A stretch of DNA of 64,000 nt, from positions 14,216 through 78,215 of the forward strand of contig CAYULF010000026.1 in NCBI GenBank assembly GCA_964445695.1, written 5' to 3'. The notes beneath the pieces were generated by a model. It was not told the origin of the DNA, made no database searches, and saw nothing but the letters and a program-made list of their open reading frames with translations. Within the stretch, counting starts at the first letter, position 1. Every line of letters begins with the position of its first letter. The stretch comes from JAUIKM01 sp964445695 (GTDB lineage Bacteria; Bacteroidota; Ignavibacteria; Kapaibacteriales; UBA7675). The translations under genes and the position numbers were made by a program. Below are positions 45,437-53,211 of this stretch, piece after piece.

Positions 45437-46723
45437 TTAAACTTCTTGCCGTTGGATCAGGAGCAGTTGTTTGTCGATGAAACGGCGCTCAGCCGGTGAT
45501 TGCGTCAATCCGCGAGCCCGCTTCAGATAATTCGTCGCCCCGACCACATCGCCTGTTTTCATGCGAAAAATGCCCTGCGCCGCCGTGAGCAGGTAGTAGT
45601 TTTTCAGTCGCCCGTCACGCTCCAGCGCGTCGAGTCGCTGTACGGCCGCCGCGGCGTTCTCCGTGCAGGCGCTCACAATCGCGATGTTGAGATCAATAAC
45701 AGGATTGGGCTTGAGCCTTGCCAGCAGTTCGTAGTTGTGTTTAATGCTCTGCCAGTTCGTAGCTGCAAAACTCGGCGCCAGACAGTGTTCCGCGGCAATG
45801 CCCGCTTCAAGATGCCATGCGCTCAATTCGCTGCCGCGGCGCGAGCGCTCCAGGTGCTGCATACCCGCCGCAATCAGTTCCCTGTTCCAGAGCGACCGAT
45901 CCTGCTCTTCAAAAATTACGATGCCGCCATCCTCATCCGTGCGTGCATCGAAACGCGCGGCGTGCAGACACATCAGCGCAAACAGTGCGTGCAGGTCGGG
46001 ACGATCGTGGAACTGCTCCTGTAGCAAACGGCATAATCGCATCGCTTCGGCGCACATGTCGCGGCGAATAATGCTGTCGGCACGGCTGGAGCTGTAGCCT
46101 TCGTTAAACATGAGGTAAAGCGTCAGGCCCACAGCTGAAATCCGCTGCTGTAATTCTTCGCCCGAAGGGATGGCAAATTCGGGGCGTTTGTCGCGCAGTG
46201 TGCGCCGTGCCCGGTACAGCCGTTTGTTAATCAGGCTGTCGTTGGTCATAAGCGCAGACGCCACCTCTCGCACACCGAATCCACAAAGAGTCTTGAGCGT
46301 CAACGCGATCTGTGACGTCAGGCTTAACGCTGGATGGCAGCAAGTGAATATCATGCGCAGCTGACTGTCGCGGATCTCATCTTCAAGAAAAATGGCGTCT
46401 ATCTCAGCGGCAGCGGGCAATCCGGCGGCAAGGACGTCAATGTTGCGTCGGGCCGCCCGTTGGCGTGCGACTTCGTTCAGCGCCTTGTTTTTGGCGACGC
46501 GCATCAGCCAGGCGGCGGGACGGTCGGGGATGCCGCCGACGCTCCAGGCGTCCAGAGCGGCAATCAGGGTATCCTGGACAATGTCTTCGGCGAGTTCAAT
46601 TCCGGCCGTTCCAAAAAAGCGCGTCAAAACGGCAGTGAGACGTCCCGCTTCGGTACGGAAACAATGCTCCACGAGCGCCTGCGCGCGTGGGTCCCTTTGC
46701 GATGATTTGGCAGCTTGCTGCAT
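45437..46723 (-). CDS. ECF sigma factor with C-terminal extension (ECF42-like)
   Basis: This is a 428-aa sigma-70 family factor. Region 2 lies in residues about 15-95 (ELAEDIVQDTLIAALDAW, RPAAWLMRVAKNKALNEVAR). Region 4 is about 120-185 (ALTLKTLCGFGVREVASAL, LINKRLYRARRTLRDKR). About 200 further residues with TPR-like helices follow (DARTDEDGGIVIFEEQDRSL, LNIAIVSACTENAAAAVQRL). This long C-terminal domain and the preceding YCII/DGPF gene define the ECF42-type arrangement, in which no classical anti-sigma is used. The start follows the YCII stop by one base, so they are coupled. Confidence 0.92.
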   Translation of the reverse strand: MQQAAKSSQRDPRAQALVEHCFRTEAGRLTAVLTRFFGTAGIELAEDIVQDTLIAALDAWSVGGIPDRPAAWLMRVAKNKALNEVARQRAARRNIDVLAAGLPAAAEIDAIFLEDEIRDSQLRMIFTCCHPALSLTSQIALTLKTLCGFGVREVASALMTNDSLINKRLYRARRTLRDKRPEFAIPSGEELQQRISAVGLTLYLMFNEGYSSSRADSIIRRDMCAEAMRLCRLLQEQFHDRPDLHALFALMCLHAARFDARTDEDGGIVIFEEQDRSLWNRELIAAGMQHLERSRRGSELSAWHLEAGIAAEHCLAPSFAATNWQSIKHNYELLARLKPNPVIDLNIAIVSACTENAAAAVQRLDALERDGRLKNYYLLTAAQGIFRMKTGDVVGATNYLKRARGLTQSPAERRFIDKQLLLIQRQEV

Positions 46724-46724
46724 T

Positions 46725-47069
46725 TCAGTCGATCGGATGCATCAAAGGAGTTACGAGCGGCCGGACTTCAATCGTGTACCAGGGAATTTGCGGTGCGCGT
46801 TTGGCTATTTCCGTTGCCGCCGCCAGATCCGACGCACGAATCAACATGAAACCGGCCACAATTTCCTTGGGCTCCAGGAATGGACCGTCCGTTACAACTG
46901 TCTGATCCTCGCGTACAGTTACGCCGGCCGGCTCAAGTTTTTGTCCGGTCAGATACTGCGGTCCCAGTTCTTCGACCCAATCGCGAAATTTGCCCAGCAT
47001 TGACTGAATATCTTCCGGCGACATCGTCTGCATTCCACTGCCACGGATGATCAACAGAAATTCGCGCAT
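46725..47069 (-). CDS. YCII/DGPF-domain protein
   Basis: This is a 114-aa protein of the YciI-like family with the DGPF motif (TVVTDGPFLEPKEIVAGFML). It opens with a strand REFLLIIRGSG and a helix MSPEDIQSMLGKFRDWVEEL, as usual for this ferredoxin-like fold. The family is typically encoded beside ECF sigma factors, and its biochemical role is unsettled. GGAG lies eight bases before ATG 47069. It is the first gene of the YCII-sigma operon. Confidence 0.9.
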   Translation of the reverse strand: MREFLLIIRGSGMQTMSPEDIQSMLGKFRDWVEELGPQYLTGQKLEPAGVTVREDQTVVTDGPFLEPKEIVAGFMLIRASDLAAATEIAKRAPQIPWYTIEVRPLVTPLMHPID

Positions 47070-47192
47070 AGGTCCAACTCCACATTGCTTTCTTTCTCGG
47101 ATGTTAATTGCCGGCGCCGTTGCGTCCGCTGCCTCGGCAGGTCCGCCGGCTTAATTCCGCTCTTGTTTGTCAAGGAGAGCGGAATCGCCGCT

Positions 47193-47217
47193 TTTCGAGC
47201 GTGTCGACTCGCCGACA
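47193..47217 (-). promoter_or_regulatory. Possible ECF-type promoter of the YCII-sigma operon
   Basis: On the minus strand TGTCGG (47212-47217) is followed after 14 bases by CGAAA (47193-47197), about 125 bp upstream of ATG 47069. This resembles the TGTCGA/CGA-type promoters reported for ECF42 factors as I remember them, so autoregulation is possible. It is one similarity only. Confidence 0.25.
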
Positions 47218-47302
47218 AAACACCTTGCTTTCAATCTCAGTGACAAGTATCAAAGGCAATATTGGACATCCGGCAGGAAAATGCAGACCAAACAGAAAAA
47301 GG

Positions 47303-47344
47303 AAAAGCCGCATCGGTTGAATAGTCAATCCGGATACGGCTTTT
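47303..47344. terminator. Possible bidirectional terminator hairpin
   Basis: AAAAGCCGCATCGG pairs with CCGGATACGGCTTTT with two mismatches and a 13-base centre. T tracts occur on both sides (CTTTTATTTG on plus, CTTTTCCTTTTTCTG on minus). It could end transcripts coming from the DUF2461 gene. The rest of 47345-47745 has no supported gene. Confidence 0.6.
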
Positions 47345-47745
47345 ATTTGTGTTCCACCCAAGGGTGGATACTGTTTTCCGATTTTAGATCGTATTGTCTT
47401 TAAGGATCATGGCAACCCATGATCGTGATGTTTGAATCATGGAATCACCCCCTTCTGAACTGGTTTGACAAAACCTGAACTGTGGAAGGCCGACACTATC
47501 GTGTCCGGTTCCTATTTGTGTTCGATATCATTCGCGCACCACCTCCCTCAAGTTTTGTGAAGAAATCGCCGACGCCATTTGCGCCGGAGTGAGTAAATCC
47601 ATATCGCGATAATGGTCTCGATGTTCTCTGAACATCGTAGCGCAAGATGATGAATTGCGGCGTCAATGTCAACATGATTGTCACGCGGTGAAAAATATTT
47701 CCACACACTACTGGTTGATCGCTCCGCCACAGCTCGTTTCAGACT

Positions 47746-48414
47746 TCACACACCCAGAGCACGCAGCAGAAAGGTACGCACGGACTCCGAGTTGCGATAG
47801 TAGTTCATAAGTTGCTCAGCCAGGTCATCGGCCGTAATGATTGAAGCATCCGGTTCGACGGAATAGTAAAACGCTTTGTTGAACAGCAGGGGCTGCGCTT
47901 CGGCCGCCGCGCGGAATTCCCTGGGCAGAATCTTGTTTTTTGGACCGCGAATTTCACCCCAGCTCGAGACGAATTTCCTGTCATTGATAGCCTGAACAAA
48001 CTCATCATCGTGATCCACAATGTACTGACGGACTTGTAGCAGGCGATTTTTGTCCAGTTCATACGCTCCGCCGGCCAGCATGACCTTGTCGCCGCCGAAC
48101 TGAAAATACAAACCGGGATGTGTGTGATCCTTGCGTCCCATCGGTGAGATCACGGCCGCCATGTGGGTTTTGTACGGAGACTTATCGGCTGAAAACCTGA
48201 CGTCCCGGTTGATGCGAAAAATAGCATCCTTTGGCGCGATGGCAATTGCCTCGTCTTCGATGCGCATGCGCGTAATCATTTCCTGAACGAAGTCCTGAAA
48301 GGGCTTTTTAACCACCTTTTCATAGCGCTTTTTGTTTTCCAGAAACCACTCACGCTCGTTGTTAGCTTCGAGGTCCCTAAAGAACTGTCTGAAGTCATCT
48401 GAAAAATATGCCAT
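47746..48414 (-). CDS. DUF2461 (TIGR02453) family protein
   Basis: This 222-aa protein matches DUF2461 over its length: a start with FFRDLEANNEREWFLENKKRY, then RINRDVRFSADKSPYKTHMA, HPGLYFQFGGDKVMLAGGAY and a final helix LRALGV. The family is widespread and of unknown function. GGAG lies nine bases before ATG 48414. It begins 62 bases after the UmuD-like gene on the same strand, so joint transcription is possible. Confidence 0.9.
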   Translation of the reverse strand: MAYFSDDFRQFFRDLEANNEREWFLENKKRYEKVVKKPFQDFVQEMITRMRIEDEAIAIAPKDAIFRINRDVRFSADKSPYKTHMAAVISPMGRKDHTHPGLYFQFGGDKVMLAGGAYELDKNRLLQVRQYIVDHDDEFVQAINDRKFVSSWGEIRGPKNKILPREFRAAAEAQPLLFNKAFYYSVEPDASIITADDLAEQLMNYYRNSESVRTFLLRALGV

Positions 48415-48476
48415 GAATCTTTGCTCCAGATTTGGCTGTGCAGCCGGAGAAGTGCCGCCGCAGCGAGACCAGAATG

Positions 48477-48791
48477 TCAGAGAGGATGAATCACGTGTAT
48501 GGCAACGCCCTGAACCTTAAAATCATCGTACTCGCCTATCTCAATAGGCCGGTAACGAGCATTTTCCGGTTTCAGCCAGATTTTTCCGGCTCGCTCCTGC
48601 ATGCGTTTGACTGTGAGCTCACCATTCAGCAGCGCAATCACAATGTCGTTGTTACGCGCCTGCAGAGCACGGTCTACAATCAGGATATCCCCCTCCTGGA
48701 TTCCTGCATCGACCATTGAATCACCTACGACACGTACGAAGAACGTCGCATCCGGGTGAAGAATCAGATCCTTATTAAGATCGATTGCCAC
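48477..48791 (-). CDS. UmuD-like S24 peptidase lacking the N-terminal arm
   Basis: This 104-aa protein matches the catalytic part of UmuD. The nucleophile serine is in VVGDSMVDAGI and the catalytic lysine in GELTVKRMQ. The strand DILIVDRALQARNNDIVIAL is as in UmuD. UmuD is about 139 aa and is cleaved at Cys-Gly in an N-terminal arm. Here the chain starts at GTG 48791, just before the equivalent of DLN, with a TGA in frame four codons upstream, so the arm and cleavage site are absent. The product resembles a ready-made, shortened UmuD'. No umuC is adjacent. An imuB-dnaE2 module lies 12 kb away. Confidence 0.8.
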   Translation of the reverse strand: MAIDLNKDLILHPDATFFVRVVGDSMVDAGIQEGDILIVDRALQARNNDIVIALLNGELTVKRMQERAGKIWLKPENARYRPIEIGEYDDFKVQGVAIHVIHPL

Positions 48792-48954
48792 CGCTACTCT
48801 CGTTCATGCTGCTTCAAACACAACAGCCGCCCACCTCAAGACTTGGCTGCAGTGCGCCAAATATAAAAAGCTTCGGCCGTTTGTCCTGCTTTTGGCCCTC
48901 CTGTCGCGACGTGACTGCAGTATTCATTTGAAACAGAGGGCATTTTTCACTAGG

Positions 48955-48979
48955 AATATATCTCAATAGAGAATATATT
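48955..48979. promoter_or_regulatory. AT-rich inverted repeat in a divergent promoter region
   Basis: AATATATCTC (48955-48964) and GAGAATATATT (48969-48979) pair around AATA with one bulged base. The site lies between the UmuD-like gene (minus) and the LuxR-type regulator (plus), about 165 and 190 bp from their starts. It could be a repressor operator, but no regulator can be named. Confidence 0.35.
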
Positions 48980-49168
48980 GGCTTGTGCATTCTCTCCCCG
49001 GTGGCTCTTCACTAGCCGAACAACTGCCGGGACCGCAAGCCAATAACTGTTGTCAAACGGGTGAAATCGAGTCAGTTGTACACTCGGCGGAATTCCGATC
49101 CGGATTCTGTCCGGTTGATTTTGCACCCAAATGAATGACAAATTATCACATAAGAGAATATTGCCATC

Positions 49169-49801
49169 ATGCCGCGTGTTATCATTGTCGATCCGGATCC
49201 CATTTTGCGCAACGGATTGAAATACTTCCTGACTATTGCGTTGAACTATGACGTTGTTGAAGCGGACGCACTGGGTCGTTTGATCGACCATCTGCGGCGC
49301 GAGCGATTTGACCTCGTAATAGTGGACCATGCTGCGATCGATCAGCAGAGATTTGAGGAAATCAGAGAACTGCGTCGTGAATTCTCTGAAATTCCCATCG
49401 TGTTTATCGGCCCCAAAAGCGACTACCACCATTCCGTGCGCGCATTCAGATCCGGGGTCAACGCCTATTTGAGTGCCGGCGCCGACCCTGAAGAATTGGC
49501 GGATGCAGTTTCCGCGGTCCTGCGCGGCAGAACCTACCTGGATCGTCGACTCACAAACTCGTTCGTCGACACCTTGCGCGGCGGCGGTGAAGAAGTTCCG
49601 CACGAACGGCTCACGCCGCGCGAGTTCGAAGTGTTTATTCAGGTGGCGCTGGGGTACGGACTGAAGGAAATCGCCGCCAATCTGAACGTCAGTGTCAAAA
49701 CGGTCAGTACTCATAAACGCAATATTTCCCGGAAGACCGGTCTCAAATCAACTGCTTCCATTGTTTTGTATGCGGTCCAACACAAATTGATAGATCCGTG
49801 A
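49169..49801 (+). CDS. NarL/FixJ-type response regulator with atypical receiver
   Basis: This is a 210-aa DNA-binding regulator. The receiver (1-120) keeps the acidic pair D8/D10 and the phosphorylation-site aspartate D53 (FDLVIVDHAAID). The usual lysine after beta-5 is missing: GVNAYLSAGAD replaces the common GAxGYLLKDA, so phosphorylation switching may be altered. The C-terminal LuxR HTH is standard (LTPREFEVFIQVALGYGLKE, NLNVSVKTVSTHKRNISRKT). No kinase gene is adjacent. The orphan kinases at 27-37 kb are possible partners. Targets are unknown, and the divergent spacer contains an inverted repeat. Confidence 0.88.
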   Translation: MPRVIIVDPDPILRNGLKYFLTIALNYDVVEADALGRLIDHLRRERFDLVIVDHAAIDQQRFEEIRELRREFSEIPIVFIGPKSDYHHSVRAFRSGVNAYLSAGADPEELADAVSAVLRGRTYLDRRLTNSFVDTLRGGGEEVPHERLTPREFEVFIQVALGYGLKEIAANLNVSVKTVSTHKRNISRKTGLKSTASIVLYAVQHKLIDP

Positions 49802-49978
49802 TAATTCTGTCCGGCAGTTGACGTTTGGCCGCTTTATGGGGGAACTTTCCATCCAACACACAGGTTGGTCGCACCATCCGGTTTTGTGGAGTCGCTCGGC
49901 CGACTTGTCAGGAGCTAATTTTGTATCTTGCCCGCTTCCATCAAACCGGACACATACATCGACAGGAAGTGAAATCGG

Positions 49979-50311
49979 ATGAAAACCTACTACAACCCGG
50001 ATGACCTGGCCAAGTTTGGCGATATCGCCGAGTTTCAGGAACCGCTGGCTAAAAAGTTCTTCAGCTACTATGCCGATGTTTTTACAGAGGGCGCGTTGTC
50101 TCAACGTGAAAAGTCGCTTATCGCATTGGCGGTTGCGCATGCGATTCAATGCCCGTACTGCATTGATGCCTATACCACAGATTCGCTTGAAAAAGGTTCC
50201 AACGAGGAACAAATGATGGAAGCAGTGCACGTTGCGGCTGCCATCCGCGGCGGAGCATCTTTGGTGCATGCGGTGCAGATGATGAACAAGACCAATGAAA
50301 TCAGCATGTAA
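49979..50311 (+). CDS. AhpD/CMD-family peroxidase-like protein associated with ArsS
   Basis: This 110-aa protein of the carboxymuconolactone decarboxylase/AhpD superfamily has the redox motif in AIQCPYCIDAYT and the helix REKSLIALAVAHA. It belongs to the small subgroup that is encoded with the radical SAM protein ArsS and is annotated as arsenosugar-biosynthesis-associated, and some members use selenocysteine. Here the motif has two cysteines. The gene lies 76 bases before arsS on the same strand. The exact reaction is not known. Confidence 0.85.
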   Translation: MKTYYNPDDLAKFGDIAEFQEPLAKKFFSYYADVFTEGALSQREKSLIALAVAHAIQCPYCIDAYTTDSLEKGSNEEQMMEAVHVAAAIRGGASLVHAVQMMNKTNEISM

Positions 50312-50387
50312 ATCCACCGGTTATCTTGGGTTGAATCTCCGGAGTGAATTTCGAAAGTTGAAAGCTGGAAGGTAAAACGGGAAAAAG

Positions 50388-51467
50388 ATGAGCGAAAAAT
50401 CAACGAAATCAGCACCAATAAAATCAATGGAACGCCGCGGCAGTGAGTTTGCCGATACTTCGGCCCAGCTGCGTGTGTTAAACAATCACCGCGACAGAAT
50501 AACAGCCCTGCCGAAGTTCGCATCAAAGTTGAAAGAGAGCGGGCTTTGGCCTTTGCGCCCCACTTCGATCGATATCTTGCAGATGAACGTCGGCTACATG
50601 TGCAATCAAACCTGTAAACACTGCCACGTCGATGCCGGACCCGATCGTACAGAGATTATGACCCGCGAGACAATGAACCATTGCCTAGATGTTATTCGCG
50701 GCGGCGGAATTTCCACGGTCGACCTGACGGGCGGCGCTCCTGAGATGAATCCCGATTTTCGTTGGTTTGTTGAACAGGCGTCGCCGCACGTTGATCGGAT
50801 TATTGTCCGTTGCAACCTGACGATCATCAATGCAAACCCGAAATACAACGACCTGCCGCAATTCTTTGCACTACACGAGATCAATGTTGTCTCTTCCCTG
50901 CCCTATTACAACAAACGCAACACCGACCGTCAGCGCGGCGACGGCGTATTTGACAGCTCGATCAAAGCCTTATTGGCTCTGAACGAAGTCGGATACGGCA
51001 AGGAAGGAAGCGGTCTCGAGCTTGATCTGGTGTACAACCCGGTTGGTGCGTTTCTGCCGGCGCCGCAAAAGTCCCTGGAAGCAGACTACAAACGCGAATT
51101 AAAGCGTTTGTTTAACGTGGAGTTTAATTCTTTGTTCACCATAACGAACATGCCGATTGCGCGTTACCTGGAATACCTGATTGCCAGCGGCAACTACGAA
51201 GCGTACATGGAAAAACTTGTTAACTCCTACAATCCCGCGGCCGCGGCCGCTGTGATGTGCCGCAACACTCTGTCTGTTGGATGGGACGGTGTTTTATATG
51301 ATTGTGATTTCAATCAGATGCTGGATCTGGAGGTTGGCGGCGGCGCTCCACGGCATATTAAAGACTTTGATCGCACCGCTCTGACGGAACGTGCCATAAT
51401 TGTTAACCAGCATTGTTACGGCTGCACAGCCGGAGCGGGTTCCAGCTGTGGCGGCGAGGTTGCCTGA
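50388..51467 (+). CDS. arsS: Arsenosugar biosynthesis radical SAM protein
   Basis: This is a 359-aa radical SAM enzyme of the ArsS (radical SAM/Cys-rich) family. The [4Fe-4S]-SAM cluster site is CNQTCKHC (C-x3-C-x2-C) in MNVGYMCNQTCKHCHVDAGP. The family's glycine-rich segment follows (DLTGGAPEMNPDFRWFVEQA), and the cysteine-rich C-terminus ends CYGCTAGAGSSCGG. ArsS is linked to formation of dimethylated arsenosugars by adding a deoxyadenosyl or ribosyl unit to methylated arsenic. The methyltransferase ArsM is not in the window. GGGAAA lies before ATG 50388. It is convergent with paaD. Confidence 0.92.
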   Translation: MSEKSTKSAPIKSMERRGSEFADTSAQLRVLNNHRDRITALPKFASKLKESGLWPLRPTSIDILQMNVGYMCNQTCKHCHVDAGPDRTEIMTRETMNHCLDVIRGGGISTVDLTGGAPEMNPDFRWFVEQASPHVDRIIVRCNLTIINANPKYNDLPQFFALHEINVVSSLPYYNKRNTDRQRGDGVFDSSIKALLALNEVGYGKEGSGLELDLVYNPVGAFLPAPQKSLEADYKRELKRLFNVEFNSLFTITNMPIARYLEYLIASGNYEAYMEKLVNSYNPAAAAAVMCRNTLSVGWDGVLYDCDFNQMLDLEVGGGAPRHIKDFDRTALTERAIIVNQHCYGCTAGAGSSCGGEVA

Positions 51468-51507
51468 CAAAAGTTAAATTGAATGTTCGCAGTTGGCCTG
51501 TCGACTA

Positions 51508-51996
51508 TCAGGCCACCGGTTTAAACTGTTCAAATGCCTGTAAACAGTTTTTGCAATAGTGAATTGCTCGGCAGAGTGTCGGACCAAATGGCGTCTGCAA
51601 CACCGTGTTGCGGCTGCTGCAGTATGGGCATTCCGTGTCGGAAAGAACGGCCAGCGAAATATATCCGTCACTGTGTTTCGGCGGCGCCAGACCTGACTCT
51701 TTTAACAGTTTCTTGCCTTTTTCCGTTATGCGGTTTGTACTCCACGGTACTGCGTACGTAACGTTTACCGCAACGGAGTCCAGCGGCAGTTGTTCAATGC
51801 GCTGTTTAATATCATTGGTGATGTAGTCAAGCGCGGGGCATCCGGAAAAAGTCGGCAGAAAGCTGATTTCAGCGTGGTTGTCGTGAAGTTTGACCTCGTG
51901 AATCATTCCGAGATCCACTACGGAGACGCGAGGAATTTCCGGGTCCATCACATCTTCAAGCGCTTGCCAGATGTCCTGTTCGGTTACGGTTTGCAT
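51508..51996 (-). CDS. paaD: Phenylacetyl-CoA epoxidase subunit PaaD
   Basis: This 162-aa protein is needed for maturation of the phenylacetyl-CoA 1,2-epoxidase, probably in metal centre assembly. The N-terminal MIP18/DUF59 domain has VMDPEIPRVSVVDLGMIHEV and PTFSGCPALDYI. The C-terminal zinc-ribbon-like part has CPYCSS and CKNC. This two-part structure is diagnostic for PaaD. It is the last gene of the minus-strand paaABCD cluster, 17 bases after paaC. Confidence 0.95.
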   Translation of the reverse strand: MQTVTEQDIWQALEDVMDPEIPRVSVVDLGMIHEVKLHDNHAEISFLPTFSGCPALDYITNDIKQRIEQLPLDSVAVNVTYAVPWSTNRITEKGKKLLKESGLAPPKHSDGYISLAVLSDTECPYCSSRNTVLQTPFGPTLCRAIHYCKNCLQAFEQFKPVA

Positions 51997-52013
51997 GTTT
52001 TACTTGCAGAATG

Positions 52014-52787
52014 TTACCAGTCCGCTGATGGATCCGAACGCAGTACTGCGCCCATTTCCTCTATCAGCGAGGCCAGGTGTTCACTGTGATAACCTTTACG
52101 ACCGCCAAAGAAAGCCGTTCCGGGTTCCATTGCATTGAGGTCTGGAAGTTTTAATCCGCCGTGCGCCAGAGCAGGTTCAATGTGTTGCAGCCATTGCTCC
52201 CGCAATTGCGCTGATCCGGGGTAAACTTCCGCTTCTACGAGTTCCTTTTCGTGCTCCAGTTCTTCGAAAATGCCGAGTGCCATGGGAAAAGCTTCGTTCA
52301 AGGCGGATTGCATGCGCGCGTGGCTCTCTTCTCCGCCGCGGCTCAACTGCGCCATCCACGTGTTTCCGTGCATGATGTGGTACTTGATTTCGCCGAGTAA
52401 CTTGCGCGATACAAGCGCCAGAGGCTCAAAACTGGAATTCGCCAGTGCAGAGAATCGCAGATAGGATGCCTGGTCAAACAGAAAGTGCCGCATCAGCGAA
52501 AAAGCGTATGAGCCGATGGGATATTCTACAAAGTGACAGCATCGGTACTCGCTCTCCGGTCGCAGAAACGCGATCGTGTCGGGGTCTCTCTCGCCAAGAT
52601 CGCGCTGAAGGATTTCGTACAGGGCCAGTGATTGTCCCATCTGGTCCTGGGCCATTGAAGAGAAAGCAATATCCTCTTCGAGCAGCGGTCCAAGTCCGGT
52701 CCATTCCGAATTGCGATGTCCGAGGATCAGCAGATCGTCCGCCGTGGCGTACAAAAGACTTTTGAGTGCTTCGTTGCTAGCTGTCAT
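52014..52787 (-). CDS. paaC: Phenylacetyl-CoA epoxidase subunit PaaC
   Basis: This is a 257-aa ferritin-like structural subunit that pairs with PaaA and anchors the complex. Conserved text: ADDLLILGHRNSEWTGLGP, EEDIAFSSMAQDQMGQSLAL, LLGEIKYHIMHGNTWMAQL and the C-terminal YHSEHLASLIEEMGA. The start is ATG 52787, which overlaps the end of paaB by 11 bases. The frame is open further upstream only because it shadows paaB. Confidence 0.96.
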   Translation of the reverse strand: MTASNEALKSLLYATADDLLILGHRNSEWTGLGPLLEEDIAFSSMAQDQMGQSLALYEILQRDLGERDPDTIAFLRPESEYRCCHFVEYPIGSYAFSLMRHFLFDQASYLRFSALANSSFEPLALVSRKLLGEIKYHIMHGNTWMAQLSRGGEESHARMQSALNEAFPMALGIFEELEHEKELVEAEVYPGSAQLREQWLQHIEPALAHGGLKLPDLNAMEPGTAFFGGRKGYHSEHLASLIEEMGAVLRSDPSADW

Positions 52788-53160
52788 TGTGTCGCTTTTT
52801 GAATTGTTCGATGCGGCTGCGGACCTTGTAGAATCCCGCTTCGCGATATTGTTTCTCCGGTACGGTCTCCCACATGTCGGAGTGTTCGTCGCCGACCGTG
52901 TGAATATCCGATGTTCGGACCACCCAGATACTCGTACTTGTACTGCGGCGGCCGTACTGTTCTTTGGCGAACAAAAATGCCATTTCCGGGCTGGGAGCGT
53001 GGACGGATCCAACGTGCGTGTGCCGTCCGCCTCGTTTGGCCTGGTGAAACACTTCGTATGTTTCAAAGTAATCGCGACGCTCCAGCGGCTGCATGCTCTG
53101 GTCGTCTTCTTCAATGTTGAAACGCGTCACGCGCGGATCAAGCGACTTGATGGTCGACAT
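52777..53160 (-). CDS. paaB: Phenylacetyl-CoA epoxidase subunit PaaB
   Basis: This is a 127-aa small subunit of the epoxidase complex, needed for activity. Conserved parts are the segment YFETYEVFHQAKRGGRHTHV, the helix APSPEMAFLFAKEQYGRR and VVRTSDIHTV. The N-terminal 20 residues are longer than in E. coli PaaB. It is 51 bases downstream of paaA and overlaps paaC. Confidence 0.96.
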   Translation of the reverse strand: MSTIKSLDPRVTRFNIEEDDQSMQPLERRDYFETYEVFHQAKRGGRHTHVGSVHAPSPEMAFLFAKEQYGRRSTSTSIWVVRTSDIHTVGDEHSDMWETVPEKQYREAGFYKVRSRIEQFKKRHNDS

Positions 53161-53211
53161 CCACTCTTCCGATCGATTCGAGAATAAGAGAATTTCTCCT
53201 GGTTCCGGACA

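Noticed and set aside
52788..53114. N-terminal extension of PaaC
   Set aside because: The frame is open upstream of ATG 52787 only as a shadow of paaB. The extension does not resemble PaaC and the family length is met without it.
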